Assembly: GCA_950022295.1 (NCBI GenBank) | Contig: OX465598.1 | Location: forward strand, 114,373,001 to 114,437,000 | DNA length: 64,000 nt | From: Bromus sterilis | Lineage: Eukaryota > Streptophyta > Magnoliopsida > Poales > Poaceae | Direction: 5' to 3' | Shown: piece after piece, positions 1 to 10,464 of the stretch | Numbering within the stretch: the stretch's first letter is position 1 | Layout of the letters: every line of letters starts with the position of its first letter | Program-made: the position numbers and the translations under genes | Notes under the pieces: model-generated | The model's database searches: none | Told to the model about the DNA's origin: nothing | Seen by the model: the letters and a program-made list of their open reading frames with translations, nothing else

Positions 1-372
1 GTAACTTTTACGAGGATTACTATGGAGATGAAGATGAGTGAGACCGCCTGTGGTCTTACTTAGTGAGGATGTAGTAGTATCCTAGTATATTGTAAGCAAG
101 GTGTCTAAGTTCCAGAGGCTTAGATAAATAATGTATAGGAAGTCAGAGTGCCTCTGAAGGATGTATCATCTTCATCACGTTTGTATTAGCTTAGTTCTTG
201 TACTAAAACGATGTATGGTTTGTATGACAGCTTGGGAATATATGGCTTGTATGCTTTTATCACCATGTTGTCAAGATGATTACTTCCTTTGCTCTGTAAT
301 CCTTCCAGTACTTCAATACCTTGATTAGACTCTTCAACTCAACTCTGTTTGACTTTGGTTTTTCACCTCAGG
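1..372 (+). other. Untranslated leader of element F
   Basis: AT-rich sequence between the missing primer-binding site and the gag ATG. I see no long ORF, and no match to the leader of the sister element E (29959-30490). It ends in a pyrimidine-rich stretch just before the ATG at 373. Confidence 0.5.
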
Positions 373-3300
373 ATGTCTCAAGGAATACGTGGCCAGATTG
401 GTCGTAACCAAGGTCGTGGGAACAACCAGGAGGAAGATAACCTTCCACCCCCACCCACGATGGCCCAAGTTCTGATGGAGGTCGAGAGGAACCGCCGTGA
501 CTCTCACCACCTGTTGGAAGTCATCGCACGCAACACCACTCAGCAGCGCAATGAGCTGGTGTCTCTGAATGACTTCATCCGGCTTCATCCCCCGGTATTT
601 AGTTACTCCACTGAGCCCCTTGACGCCGATGACTGGCTTCGCAGCATCGAGAGGAAGCTCCAAGCCGGCCATGTTGTAGATGGCGACAAGGTCAATTATG
701 CCACCTATCACCTCGAAGGTGCCGCGAGCTCTTGGTGGGAGAATTTTCTGAATATGCGCCCAGTTGGACCACCTGCATCTTGGGAGGAGTTCTGTACCTC
801 TTTCCGCGAGCACCACATTCCCAAGGGTCTCATGGACCGCAAGCGTGAGGAGTTCTGTAACCTCACTCAAGCCAGAAGAACAGTTGACGAGTTCAGTCGT
901 GAGTTCAACCGACTTGCTCGTTATGCCACCGAAGAAGTCTCCACCGACTCCAAGAAACAAGAGAAGTTCCGTCGTGGCCTCAACAGTGGACTCCGTCGCG
1001 AACTTAACCTTCATGACTTTGCCACCTTCCAGGTCCTTGTCAACAAGGCCATCAAGGCAGAGGACATGAACACCCCCAATGACTTTCGCAAACACCCTAG
1101 AGAGGAAGGTTCATCCAGCTCTGGTTCCCAGAAACGCAAGATTTGGATCCCAAATAGCATGTTCCGCCAGAACAACCCCCCGAGGCCATCCTATACGGCG
1201 CCTCGTCCACCAACCCAATTCCACCCAGCTCCACCAAACCACCCAGCTCCACGCACTGTTTTCGGAGCTTGCTACAAGTGTGGTCAGGCAGGCCACTACT
1301 CTCGCGAGTGCCCCCAGAACCAAGTCCAGAACCAGAATGCTCCACCACGTGCCGGAGGCAACAACAACAACAATGGTCATGGCAAGCCACCCCAGAAGGT
1401 CTACACCGCCAAACCCGCTCCTTCCGCCAATCGTGGACGTCTGAATCAGATTGCCGCCGAAGAGACTGACAACACCACTGACGTCATTCTTGGTACGCTC
1501 CTAGTCAATTTTGTTCCTACTTCCGTTCTTTTCGACCCAGGAGCATCTCATTCATTCATGTCGGAAAGTTATGCACTTCGTCATGAGTTACCCTTTGTTG
1601 AATTGTCCACCCCGATGGTTGTTCAAACTCCAGGGTCAAGATGGCAAACTAATAGAGTGAGCCATGGTAATCAAATAGCAATTGAGGGTTTAGTATTCCT
1701 TGCTTCACTCATAGCCCTCAAGTCTTCAGACATTGATGTCATCCTTGGCATGGATTGGCTATCAAGACAAAATGCCTATCTGGATTGCAAAGGCAAATCC
1801 GTGAAACTCACCCACCCTTCAGGCAAAACCATTAGCTATACCTCACCCAGAACAAGAACCCAAGTGCATTCCTTGAATGTACTTCCCCTTCCCAAACTTG
1901 AAGATATTCCGGTGGTTCGTGACTTCCCGGATGTCTTTCCTGAAGAGCTGCCGGGCATGCCACCCGACAGATGCGTAGAGTTTATAGTGGATCTTGTTCC
2001 AGGAACCGCACCAATTTCCAAACGCCCATATAAAATGGCCCCACATGAGTTAGCTGAGCTAAAAACCCAACTGGATGCTTCGTTGGCGAAAGGCTTCATC
2101 CTCCCTAGCTCATCGCCATGGGGTTGCCCCGTTCTGTTCGTGAAGAAGAAGGATGGAACAGAAAGGATGTGCGTAGACTATCGCCCGCTAAATTTGGCGA
2201 CGATAAAGAACAAATACCCACTACCCAGGATCAATGATCTTTATGATCAACTTGCAGGATCCGCCGTCTTCTCAAAGATGGATTTAAGATTAGGTTATCA
2301 TCAGATCCGAATCCGAAACGAGGACATTCCCAAAACGGCTTTCACTACTCGTTACGGTCTTTACGAGTACACCGTCATGTCCTTTGGTTTAACCAATGCC
2401 CCCGCCACATTCTCACGCTTGATGAATTCGATCTTCATGGAGTACCTAGATAAATTTGTTGTGGTTTATCTCGATGACATTCTCATCTACTCGAAGAACG
2501 AAGAAGATCATGCCAAACACTTAAGGCTGGTATTGATGAAACTTAGAGAGCATCGTCTGTACGCTAAATTCTCCAAGTGTGAATTCTGGCTACCAGAAGT
2601 GACCTACTTAGGCCACGTGATTTCTGCAAAAGGCATTGCTGTGAATCCCGAGAGAGTTCAGGCCGTCCTTGACTGGGCTCCACTTGAATCGGTTAAGCAA
2701 GTTAGAAGTTTTCTTGGCCTAGCCAGCTATTGCCGACGCTTCGTCGAGAACTTTTCTAAAGTTGCAAAGCCTCTAACTGAACTCCTCAAGAAAGATAAGA
2801 AATTCTTATGGAATCCCAAGTGCGAGGAAAGCTTCCAGGAGCTAAAAAGAAGATTAACTTCTACACCCGTGCTTGCACCTCCAGACACCAAAAGAGATTT
2901 CGAGATCTATTGTGATGCCTCACGGCAAGGGTTAGGATGCATACTTCTGCAAGATCGACATGTGGTAGCTTATGCTTCACGCCAATTGCGGCCACATGAA
3001 GAGAATTATCCTACCCATGACCTTGAACTCGCTGCCGTAGTTCATGCTCTAACAACTTGGCGACATTACCTCCTTGGTAATCGTTGTGAGATCTTTTCCG
3101 ACCACCAAAGCCTCAAATATATTTTCACCCAGCCAGATCTTAATCTTAGGCAAAGACGCTGGATTGAGTTGATAAAAGATTACGACGTAGCAATTTCTTA
3201 CACCCCAGGCAAAGCCAATGTCATGGCTGATGCACTAAGTCGTAAGTCGTACTGTAACAACCTCATGTTACAGCAGTATCAACCACTTCTTCATGAGGAC

Positions 3301-4284
3301 TTTCGCAAGCTCAACCTTGAAATTGTTCCTCATGGCTATCTTTCAACCTTGGTGGCGAAACCAACTCTTGAGGATCAGATCATAGTTGCCCAAAGGCGTG
3401 CACGAGGTGTTCGCCGGATCAAGGAGAACATTGCTAGCGGAGTTGCTAAATGTTTCTCCACAGATAGCAAGGGAACGGTTTTCTTTGGAAATCGTTTGGT
3501 AGTACCTAAGAATAAGGAACTAAGGCAACTTATCCTCAAGGAAGCCCATGACACACCCCTCTCAATTCATCCCGGTAGCACAAAAATGTACCGAGATCTA
3601 CGCCAGAGATTTTGGTGGACTAGGATGAAGAGAGACATTGCTCAATTTGTTGCCGAATGTGATGTTTGTCGTCGCATTAAGGCAGAACATCAAAGACCTG
3701 CTGGTACACTTCAACCTTTGTCCATTCCCGAGTGGAAATGGGACAAAGTCGGTATGGACTTCATCACCGGCTTTCCAAGAACCCAAAAAGGAAACAATGC
3801 CATCTTCGTTGTCATAGATAGGCTTTCCAAAGTTGCTCACTTCCTTCCGGTTCGCGAGTCTATAACTGCTAGTCAGTTAGCGGACTTGTACATCTCCAGA
3901 ATTGTATCCCTTAACGGTGTTCCTTTGGAAATCAATTCTGATCGCGGTAGCCTTTTCACTTCTAGATTTTGGGGAAGCTTCCAACGTGCTTTGGGAACTC
4001 ATCTCTCCTTTAGTACGGCTTTCCATCCTCAGTCTAGCGGTCAAGTCGAAAGGGTTAACCAAATTATTGAAGACATGCTCAGAGCTTGTGTTATCTCATT
4101 CGGAAAGAATTGGGAGAATTCTCTTCCATTTGCCGAATTTGCTTATAACAATAGTTTTCAATCTAGTCTGAACATGGCTCCTTTTGAACTCCTTTATGGA
4201 CGACGATGTCGAACACCTTTAAACTGGTCTGAAACCGGTGAAAGACAATTCTTTGGACCGGATATGATCAAGGAAGCAGAATAA
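373..4284 (+). CDS. gag-pol: Gag-pol polyprotein of element F (gag, PR, RT, RH, INT)
   Basis: Start chosen at ATG 373 (MSQGIRGQ); the frame is open slightly upstream but only from a TTG. In order: a gag capsid domain (DDWLRSIE...WWENFL, about residues 85-215); a CCHC zinc knuckle (C300, C303, H308, C313); an aspartic protease with D387-P-G instead of the usual D-S/T-G; RT with the YLDD active site at 699-702; RNase H starting near residue 842 (EIYCDAS); an integrase zinc finger ending CDVC; and an integrase core with D1129, D1190 and E1226, where the D-E spacing of 35 is canonical. The frame stops at TAA 4282-4284, inside the integrase C-terminal region, and continues in the same frame to 4917. 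It would reverse-transcribe and integrate the element, but the Pro in the protease motif and the stop suggest this copy is inactive. Confidence 0.95.
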   Translation: MSQGIRGQIGRNQGRGNNQEEDNLPPPPTMAQVLMEVERNRRDSHHLLEVIARNTTQQRNELVSLNDFIRLHPPVFSYSTEPLDADDWLRSIERKLQAGHVVDGDKVNYATYHLEGAASSWWENFLNMRPVGPPASWEEFCTSFREHHIPKGLMDRKREEFCNLTQARRTVDEFSREFNRLARYATEEVSTDSKKQEKFRRGLNSGLRRELNLHDFATFQVLVNKAIKAEDMNTPNDFRKHPREEGSSSSGSQKRKIWIPNSMFRQNNPPRPSYTAPRPPTQFHPAPPNHPAPRTVFGACYKCGQAGHYSRECPQNQVQNQNAPPRAGGNNNNNGHGKPPQKVYTAKPAPSANRGRLNQIAAEETDNTTDVILGTLLVNFVPTSVLFDPGASHSFMSESYALRHELPFVELSTPMVVQTPGSRWQTNRVSHGNQIAIEGLVFLASLIALKSSDIDVILGMDWLSRQNAYLDCKGKSVKLTHPSGKTISYTSPRTRTQVHSLNVLPLPKLEDIPVVRDFPDVFPEELPGMPPDRCVEFIVDLVPGTAPISKRPYKMAPHELAELKTQLDASLAKGFILPSSSPWGCPVLFVKKKDGTERMCVDYRPLNLATIKNKYPLPRINDLYDQLAGSAVFSKMDLRLGYHQIRIRNEDIPKTAFTTRYGLYEYTVMSFGLTNAPATFSRLMNSIFMEYLDKFVVVYLDDILIYSKNEEDHAKHLRLVLMKLREHRLYAKFSKCEFWLPEVTYLGHVISAKGIAVNPERVQAVLDWAPLESVKQVRSFLGLASYCRRFVENFSKVAKPLTELLKKDKKFLWNPKCEESFQELKRRLTSTPVLAPPDTKRDFEIYCDASRQGLGCILLQDRHVVAYASRQLRPHEENYPTHDLELAAVVHALTTWRHYLLGNRCEIFSDHQSLKYIFTQPDLNLRQRRWIELIKDYDVAISYTPGKANVMADALSRKSYCNNLMLQQYQPLLHEDFRKLNLEIVPHGYLSTLVAKPTLEDQIIVAQRRARGVRRIKENIASGVAKCFSTDSKGTVFFGNRLVVPKNKELRQLILKEAHDTPLSIHPGSTKMYRDLRQRFWWTRMKRDIAQFVAECDVCRRIKAEHQRPAGTLQPLSIPEWKWDKVGMDFITGFPRTQKGNNAIFVVIDRLSKVAHFLPVRESITASQLADLYISRIVSLNGVPLEINSDRGSLFTSRFWGSFQRALGTHLSFSTAFHPQSSGQVERVNQIIEDMLRACVISFGKNWENSLPFAEFAYNNSFQSSLNMAPFELLYGRRCRTPLNWSETGERQFFGPDMIKEAE

Positions 4285-4917
4285 CAAGTTCGCATTGTTC
4301 GTGATCAATTGAAAGCAGCCCAGTCTCGTCAGAAAAGCTACTATGATCGTCATCATAGGCAAGAGAGCTACAATCTGGATGAGAAGGCTTACCTCCGGGT
4401 TACTCCTCTGAAGGGAACCCAACGTTTCGGTATCAAAGGCAAGTTGGCCCCACGTTACATCGGACCTTTCCGCATTATTGCTAAACGTGGAGAAGTTGCC
4501 TACCAACTTGAACTACCTCCGCACCTTTCCCGAGTACACGATGTATTCCATGTATCCCAACTCAGGCGTTGCTTCAAGGACCCCATCCGCGAAGTCGACC
4601 ATGACACGCTTGATCTCCAAGATGACCTTTCTTATCGAGAATACCCCGTTTGTATTCTTGATTCCGCAGAGCGTGTCACTCGTCGTCAGAAGATTAGGTT
4701 TCTGAAAGTGCAATGGTCACACCACTCCGAAAGAGAAGCCACGTGGGAAAGAGAAGACCGTCTCACTGCCGAGTACCCCTCCTTCCTCCCGCAGACTTCT
4801 GAATCTCGGGACGAGATTCTTTTGAGTGGGGGCGAGTTGTCAGATCCCTCTGTTAGGTATGTGCTAGGGTTAGCTAGTACCTTTGCATCATGCAAAAGTT
4901 TCAAAAAGAAACCTTGA
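4285..4917 (+). pseudogene. Integrase C-terminus and chromodomain of element F, after the stop
   Basis: This in-frame continuation of the polyprotein follows a single TAA at 4282. It holds the integrase C-terminal region with the GPY/F-like segment (KLAPRYIGPFRI), a linker rich in VHDVFHVSQL, and a chromodomain (KIRFLKVQWSHHSEREATWE). Chromodomains target chromovirus integration to modified histones; that is family knowledge. The frame does not end before the polypurine tract. It runs through it and about 80 nt into the LTR, stopping at 4915-4917, so the last residues are LTR-encoded. The lost part is only one codon, so the polyprotein was intact recently. Confidence 0.88.
4820..4837 (+). other. 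Polypurine tract of element F
   Basis: Purine-rich GAGTGGGGGCGAG directly before the TGTCAG that opens the 3' LTR. The same position in element E (36510-36527) reads GATTGGGGGCAAG. Confidence 0.8.
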
Positions 4918-7900
4918 AAATCATTTTCAAAATCCAAATGGGAGAAGGAACACCCCCCAGATGAATTAATTCAAAAGGCCAGATAAAAATATTTTCCAAA
5001 ATTTCATGTTAGAGTTTTGAAAAGTCTTATAAATGAGTGTGATCACATATCAAGTGATGTGGGACCCACCCCATGCTCATAGATTTTTCAAATATTCAAA
5101 CAGTACCTTGGAATTAAAGAAATACCCCTTTTTGATTTAAAATTCAAATCATTTGAATTTTAAAAATGTTGAAAGTTTATGAGTGGCTAGTCTATTTTGT
5201 TATGAGGCCACATAAAAGTTTTCAGCATTTAATAAAATGGTTTGGTATTTTTATCAGAGCCAAAACAAATTACAGAAAAGAAAGGAAAGATTAAACAGAA
5301 AAGAAATCAGAAAGGCTTACCTGTTGCCCAGGGCGAAGCCCACCTCTCCAGCCGGCCCAGCCCACCTGGACCCTCCCCTGTCGTCTTCCTCCCCACGCCC
5401 CGAAGCTGCTCGGTGGAATGCATGCAGCACTCCACCGACGCCGCCGACGAGCCCTGGCCACCTCCTGCTTCCCCCTCGCCACCTCTTCACGCCTGGAGAC
5501 GCTCAGAAGCTTCCTCCATCCATTCCCCCCCTCCAGCGCGACTCCTTCCTCCTCCTTCGCCGATTTCTACCTCCACCCGAGAGCGCCGCCACTCGCCGTC
5601 GCAAGAACTCATGGCCATCGACATCAAGGAGTCAAGCCAAGGTGTCCCAGAGCTTCGTCGTCGTCGTCTTCGTCGAACCGCAGAAGGAATCCAGCCCGGA
5701 GCCAGTGTAGACGTCGAGTTCTTCCTCGAGCTCCCGCCGGCCGCCGTGAAGGAAGTCGTCGAATCCGCCGCCGTTGAACCACCCCAGCCTTCGCCACCTT
5801 CTCGACTGCGTTCAGGGTGAGCTTGCGAGTGAGACCCCCCTGTTTTCCCCCTCGTTTGCTCGCTCTAGCCGGATCCGCCATGGATGCCGTAGCACGTCGC
5901 CGCCATGGACGACGATGAGGTCGCCCCTGTGCCCCTTCATCGCGTCCAGCGCACGCGTTTGGCTCCTGAGCACGGTAGCTTTCGAACGCATTTGTTCCCA
6001 GCCCGATCCGTGCACGATAGCGTCGACTACGACCTCGTCGCCGTACTGTTGCCGCCGGAGTCGTCGCCGACGTCGATGCAGAGCTCCCCGTGAACCCCCG
6101 TTGCCTCCAGATGATGCGCGAGACGATGCTGAATCGAATGGAGTCCTTCCCGTGCTCTCCCGTGGCCTCTAGCTCACTCCGGCAAGTCGCCGCCGTGGTC
6201 GAGTCGCCGGCGTTTAGCCGCCGGCGAGTTAGCCCTAAGCCCCCCCCCCCCTGTTTCACCAGTTAAGTGACCCCCTGGGTCACTGACCAGTGGGCCCAGT
6301 GGCTTAATTAAGCCACTGGTTAAGTTAACCCAGCCGGGTTAATTAGCCCAGCCACTGACAGGATGGCCCCACCTGTCAGCCCCCCCTGACGTCAGCACTG
6401 ACGCAGTAATTCGAATTTATGAATTTCCAGAAAAGAAAAATAGTTTAATAAATCCAGAAATTACAGAAAATACCCCAAACTTTGGAAATTCATAGAAAAT
6501 TCATATTAACTCCAAATTGGACAAATAATATATGAAAAATGATCAGGAGAAAATTATCTTTACAAATATGCAACTTTCAACTCTGTTTGAGTTGAATTTA
6601 AAATGGGACCAGTAGCATATATCATTTGCTTTATTTGAATTTATTTCAAATTCAAACCAAATGATTTTGCCACTTGGACCATGGATTTATGATGCAAATC
6701 AACCACACTTCAGAGGCATATCATACACATTTGAATTTAATTCAAATTGATCAAACTATATCACATATGACTTGATTAATGTTGAATTCAAATGTGGAAT
6801 TTGAAATTGCATTTTAAAAATGCAATATATTCCACTTAAATGGAATTGCCTCACACATCAAAACTTATACTTCAAGCTTTAACATTCAATCATGTGCTTG
6901 AGCATTGCATTCATATTGATTGCTACTTTGTACTTTGTTTGTCGAGTAGAGTTGGAACCGGAGCAAGAGGTCACCCCCTTCGCTGAAGATCCAGAACCCA
7001 AACCTCGTCAGCAAGGCAAGCAAAACCCCATTGATCATGTCGATAAAATCCCACTTCCCTCTCATGTCTCGCTTATGCATTGTATAGGATGATCACCATG
7101 TTACGATTCTACCGCATAGATGAACCCATTCCTTTGCATGACCTATCTTTTGTCACAGTAGTAAGCAAACCACAATCCTAGCAACTGTAGGAGTTGAATG
7201 ATATCATGTGGCCCCTGCAAATGTTATCGCTTATTGCATTCTTAGTATGATACCATGTTGTTACTGTGGTGGGAGTCGGGATGGGAATGATCACGTTGAT
7301 GATGGTAGAAAAGTGTTGGTGAATCGACCCTAATACAAGGTGAACGATGAGAGGTTGTGTAGGAGTACACGGTGGGTTGTCTCGTTGAACACCGCCCTAA
7401 GTACGAGTTCTTGTGTGGTGATCCAAGATGAAGAGTACAACCACACATTGGGCTCACTGACCTCTCTCCACTTATTAACTCATCCCTTTCGATGTCCAGA
7501 TGTCGCAGTAGTTCGGAGTTCTGGTAGGCTTGTGGCCTGGATGCTAAGTGAGAGAACGGCTCATCCGAGACCGGCTTATGCACCACGCACACATCGCTTG
7601 GGTCCACTTCGGTAAACCGGCCGGGTTCACGATAATGGTAGCCAACCCAAGTAGGCGGCTTTCTTGGACTAGATAGGCTATGAGGTAACAGTTGTGGTGA
7701 GCATCCTCGCTGGCACCCCTTGAATGGTGTCGAGATCAAAGGCGGTAAATGATGATCATGTGTGTGTAGGGGTACACCCTTGCAAGGTTAACAAAACTAT
7801 TCGAATAGCCGCGTCCGCGGTTATGGACTGCTTGGAAAGCTTAGCTTGATTATTAGATAACTTGAACCGGATACTTCTAAAACACACCAAGATAAGTGTG

Positions 7901-8944
7901 AGTGCTATGGCGTGCTTCCTCGTGGGGAAGTCGAGGAAGGCACCATAGTGGTGTATTGGTTGGTGAAAGTAGTGGACTCGTGTACGCTTCTTACCTCAAA
8001 GTCTGGTACTCGTAGTTCAGGATTAGCCAAGTCAAAGCTGGCATTTCTGCAAGTGAAACCCCACCTCCTTTTACCTTGACACATGTGCATGAGTAGTATA
8101 GTTCCTATGTAAGTCTTGCTGAGTACGCCTTTGTACTCACGTTTGCTTAATCTATGTTTTAGATGACGCCACTGACCCCGAAGGTGGCTTCTTCATCGAG
8201 CTGGACGACTGAAGTTAAGCTAGTCTAGTCCCAGTCAGCAGACTGGTTCCCTCGTGGAGGGCTTTATGTTTGAATAAGGCTTCTTAAGCCAATTTGTTAA
8301 ACTTGTCTGTACCCAGACATAATTTGTTTCCGCTTCGTGATGTAATGTTGGATCACATGTATGTGATCTCTGTGTGTACTCTATAAGAGTTATATAAATA
8401 AAGTTGTAAACTTTGTAGAGAATTGCAATGGTACCTGTTGTTCATACAAGGCATGTGTGCTGCGTGTATGTTTATAACATACATGTCTTTGTATGGGTTT
8501 TCGAGACCTTAGTTGTGTTCTGGCTGGCGGTCTTTTATACACCAAGTGGCCCTTAGATGTGCGCAGCTTGGGGCATCGCGATGCGATTGTTCGAGACTCG
8601 GTCTCGGGCACACTTTGTGGTATGATCGAGCCCGCTCTAGACCCCGACTAAGTGATCGGGCTGGAGTAAGTCTATGTAAGAGTCTAGAGATAGTCGATAG
8701 TATGGTTGAGGCGACTTGTCTTTGAATATGGGAGTTCACCACCCATATCAGTAGACTTGTGTGCGTACGATGAGGACCCATTACAGTTGATCATCCGGCC
8801 TGGATGGGATGCCCCTCACGTACGATGCTCTCCGAGAATGTGCAGTGCTTGGCCTTGTCTGCTTAGACAAGTGGGTGCGGTTCTCGGCTCTCCATATGAC
8901 TATGTCTTAACTGTACTTGCATACGCTAACCCCGGGTCCCGACA
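4838..8944 (+). repeat. 3' LTR of element F (about 4.1 kb)
   Basis: Starts TGTCAG and ends CCCGACA, i.e. TGTC..GACA inverted ends as in the LTRs of E. It has three parts: an AT-rich head to about 5320; a GC- and CpG-rich block at about 5320-6260; and an AT-rich then mixed tail, where 7100-8944 matches 28100-29958 of E. The GC-rich block has long open frames on both strands, none with a recognisable domain, which is what GC-rich sequence produces by chance. It also contains a cluster of palindromes (6267-6395). Confidence 0.92.
6267..6395. repeat. Cluster of five palindromes/hairpins in LTR of F
   Basis: In 130 bp: arms 6267-6273/6277-6283 (GTGACCC); a perfect 24-bp palindrome 6296-6319 centred on TTAATTAA; arms TTAACCC/GGGTTAA 6325-6342; arms CTGACAGG 6355-6362 / CCTGTCAG 6372-6379 with a 9-nt spacer; and CTGACGTCAG 6386-6395, which contains a bZIP-type TGACGTCA core. 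The CTGACAGG hairpin has a covarying counterpart in E. Confidence 0.85.
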
Positions 8945-9516
8945 CAAAATGTGCCACTAAATGGGTTACAGAAAACAAAACAAAAAAGAATTACAGAAAA
9001 GAATAAAAACATTACAGATATTTGTATTATATTACAGAAATTCAAAAGACAATATTACAATGAGCCCAACAATTATTGATACAAAAGAATTGCATTATAA
9101 TTCTCATTACAAAGATTTACAAGATTACATCCATCATCGTCTAAGGTTTAGAGGCCAACAAGATTACATCCATCACAATATTACAATGAGTCCAACAATT
9201 ATTGAAAACAGAAAGCTACTTTCTTCATCATCTCTTGTTTGCTCTTCAACTTGCACAAAACAAAGATTTAGAGGTCACATCCATATGAATTCATAGCAAA
9301 GGACAACAACGCAATATAGCATCTATTCTTATCAACAACATAAAGCAAGTCGATCAATGGCTAGGAGCATGCACATATGCATAAAAATGCATATGCAGTG
9401 ACCTTTATACACAAAGAGCACCAAGAGTATTTGACACTAACATCTACTACACAAAGAGTACAACCAAATTACATGTAGGGCACACATTCATCAAAAGACT
9501 ACCATATATAACATAA
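8945..9516. other. Non-coding flank of the DNA-transposon gene relic H
   Basis: AT-rich sequence between the F LTR and the end of the relic ORF, downstream of the gene in its minus orientation. ATTACAGA-like words recur (8964-9040). A segment with ACAATATTACAATGAGYCCAACAATTATTGA is present twice (from about 9049 and about 9174, 125 bp apart). I see no CACTA-type terminal repeat before F interrupts it. Confidence 0.4.
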
Positions 9517-10464
9517 ATTGTTCAATTATTCTGACTCGGCTCGAGGAATGGGCGGCATCCTTCCTTCGTCATGAAAGACCTTGTGTCACGCAAGGCCTTT
9601 AAGCGGACTTCTATCTCCCCATTGGATGGTGCAATGTTGTAGTTGAAGATCGGCCCTTCATTTGTACTTCATGAAGGATGATAGTCGCCATCTGCGCTTG
9701 GATGTGAAAGAACTCCCCCTTAAGATTTGCATCGGCGATTTCCGCCTTCCTTTCGGCCCACGCTTTGAGATGACTTGGCAGCGTAAGCTTGTGTTGTTCA
9801 TGTACAATCGCCCTCATGTGATGAAGGGCGTAGTACGCATCCCTCACACTGCCAGCCGGCTGCTTGACGCACGGGAACTGCGTTACGTGGTTGAACACGT
9901 TCACGCCAGGTTGATTCTTCGTGAACTTGTGCTTCACGATCTTGCCTCCGGATTTTATGTGGCCAGCGAGAGCATCATCCAAAACTCTCAAAGGGGTTAG
10001 GTATGCCCCAGCGGCGTACTCGGCATCCTCCTTGTCCCATTTAGTCTTGGAACTTCTTTAACCACCGGCTCTGAGACGGTGGTTACCTATGACCTGCGAC
10101 CGCATGGCCTTGCCCTTTGCACTCGCGGCCTTGGCTGGCTCGGACTCACACCTAGCCTTGAAAAGGTTGTAGGTAGCTTCGTCGATCAACGACTCTTTCT
10201 CCTTGAGCTCCTCCCAGGTTTTGTTCTTTTCAATAATTGCCTCCTTCACCCGGGTTTTCCAACTGTACAAGGCCTTGCTCATCTTCCTGAGGGCCCATGT
10301 GTTTACTTTGTTCCCTTTGAATTTGGTGTTATCGTACGGCTCCGGGAACTTGTATCGTCCGTGCAGCTTATTGATAAGAAGCTGACAATAATGAATATTC
10401 TCACGACTCCTGAGGTTAATCGTGGTGATCGGCACGGTGTTGCGGAGGATCGCCGCGACTTGAC
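9517..10464 (-). pseudogene. CACTA/En-Spm-like transposon protein, C-terminal part (relic H, left piece)
   Basis: Minus strand. One open segment (10464 to 10058) has INLRSRENIHYCQLLINKL and a basic region with KTWEELKEKES and a short GNHRLRAGG end. A second (9991 to about 9611) has FTKNQPGVNVFNHVTQFPC and LTLPSHLKAW. A frame change near 9655 leads to a further stretch ending about 9517 (RLKALRDTRSF). I recognise this as the type of protein found in plant Ptta/En/Spm (CACTA-like) elements of cereals, without being able to name its reaction. Element E interrupts it at a TTGAC target duplication (10460-10464). The reading frame resumes at 40141, so these two pieces were one gene. Frameshifts mark it as dead. 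Confidence 0.6.
10460..10464. repeat. Left target-site duplication of E (TTGAC)
   Basis: TTGAC immediately before TGTCAG; identical TTGAC follows the right end of E at 40136-40140. Confidence 0.92.

Larger units (their letters stand above)
1..8944 (+). mobile_element. Element F: Ty3/Gypsy chromovirus, left end cut by window
   Basis: Internal domain plus complete 3' LTR of a long-LTR chromovirus, likely Tekay/Del lineage because of the C-terminal chromodomain and multi-kilobase LTRs. Order seen: leader, gag, protease, RT, RNase H, integrase, chromodomain, polypurine tract, LTR. The 5' LTR and primer-binding site lie before the window, so no target duplication can be tested. The right flank begins CAAAA at 8945. 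The downstream half of its LTR is clearly the same family as the LTRs of element E (10465-40135), but the GC-rich upstream half differs, so the two are subfamilies. Confidence 0.93.

Noticed and set aside
5242..5820. 192-codon plus-strand ORF in the LTR of F
   Set aside because: It lies in a GC-rich block with several long overlapping frames on both strands and low-complexity Pro/Ser/Arg composition, with no domain. The equivalent block in E does not keep it.
8950..8960. CACTA word next to the F LTR as a DNA-transposon terminus
   Set aside because: GCCACTAAATGGG does not continue like a CACTA terminal repeat, and no matching inverted end was found in the window.
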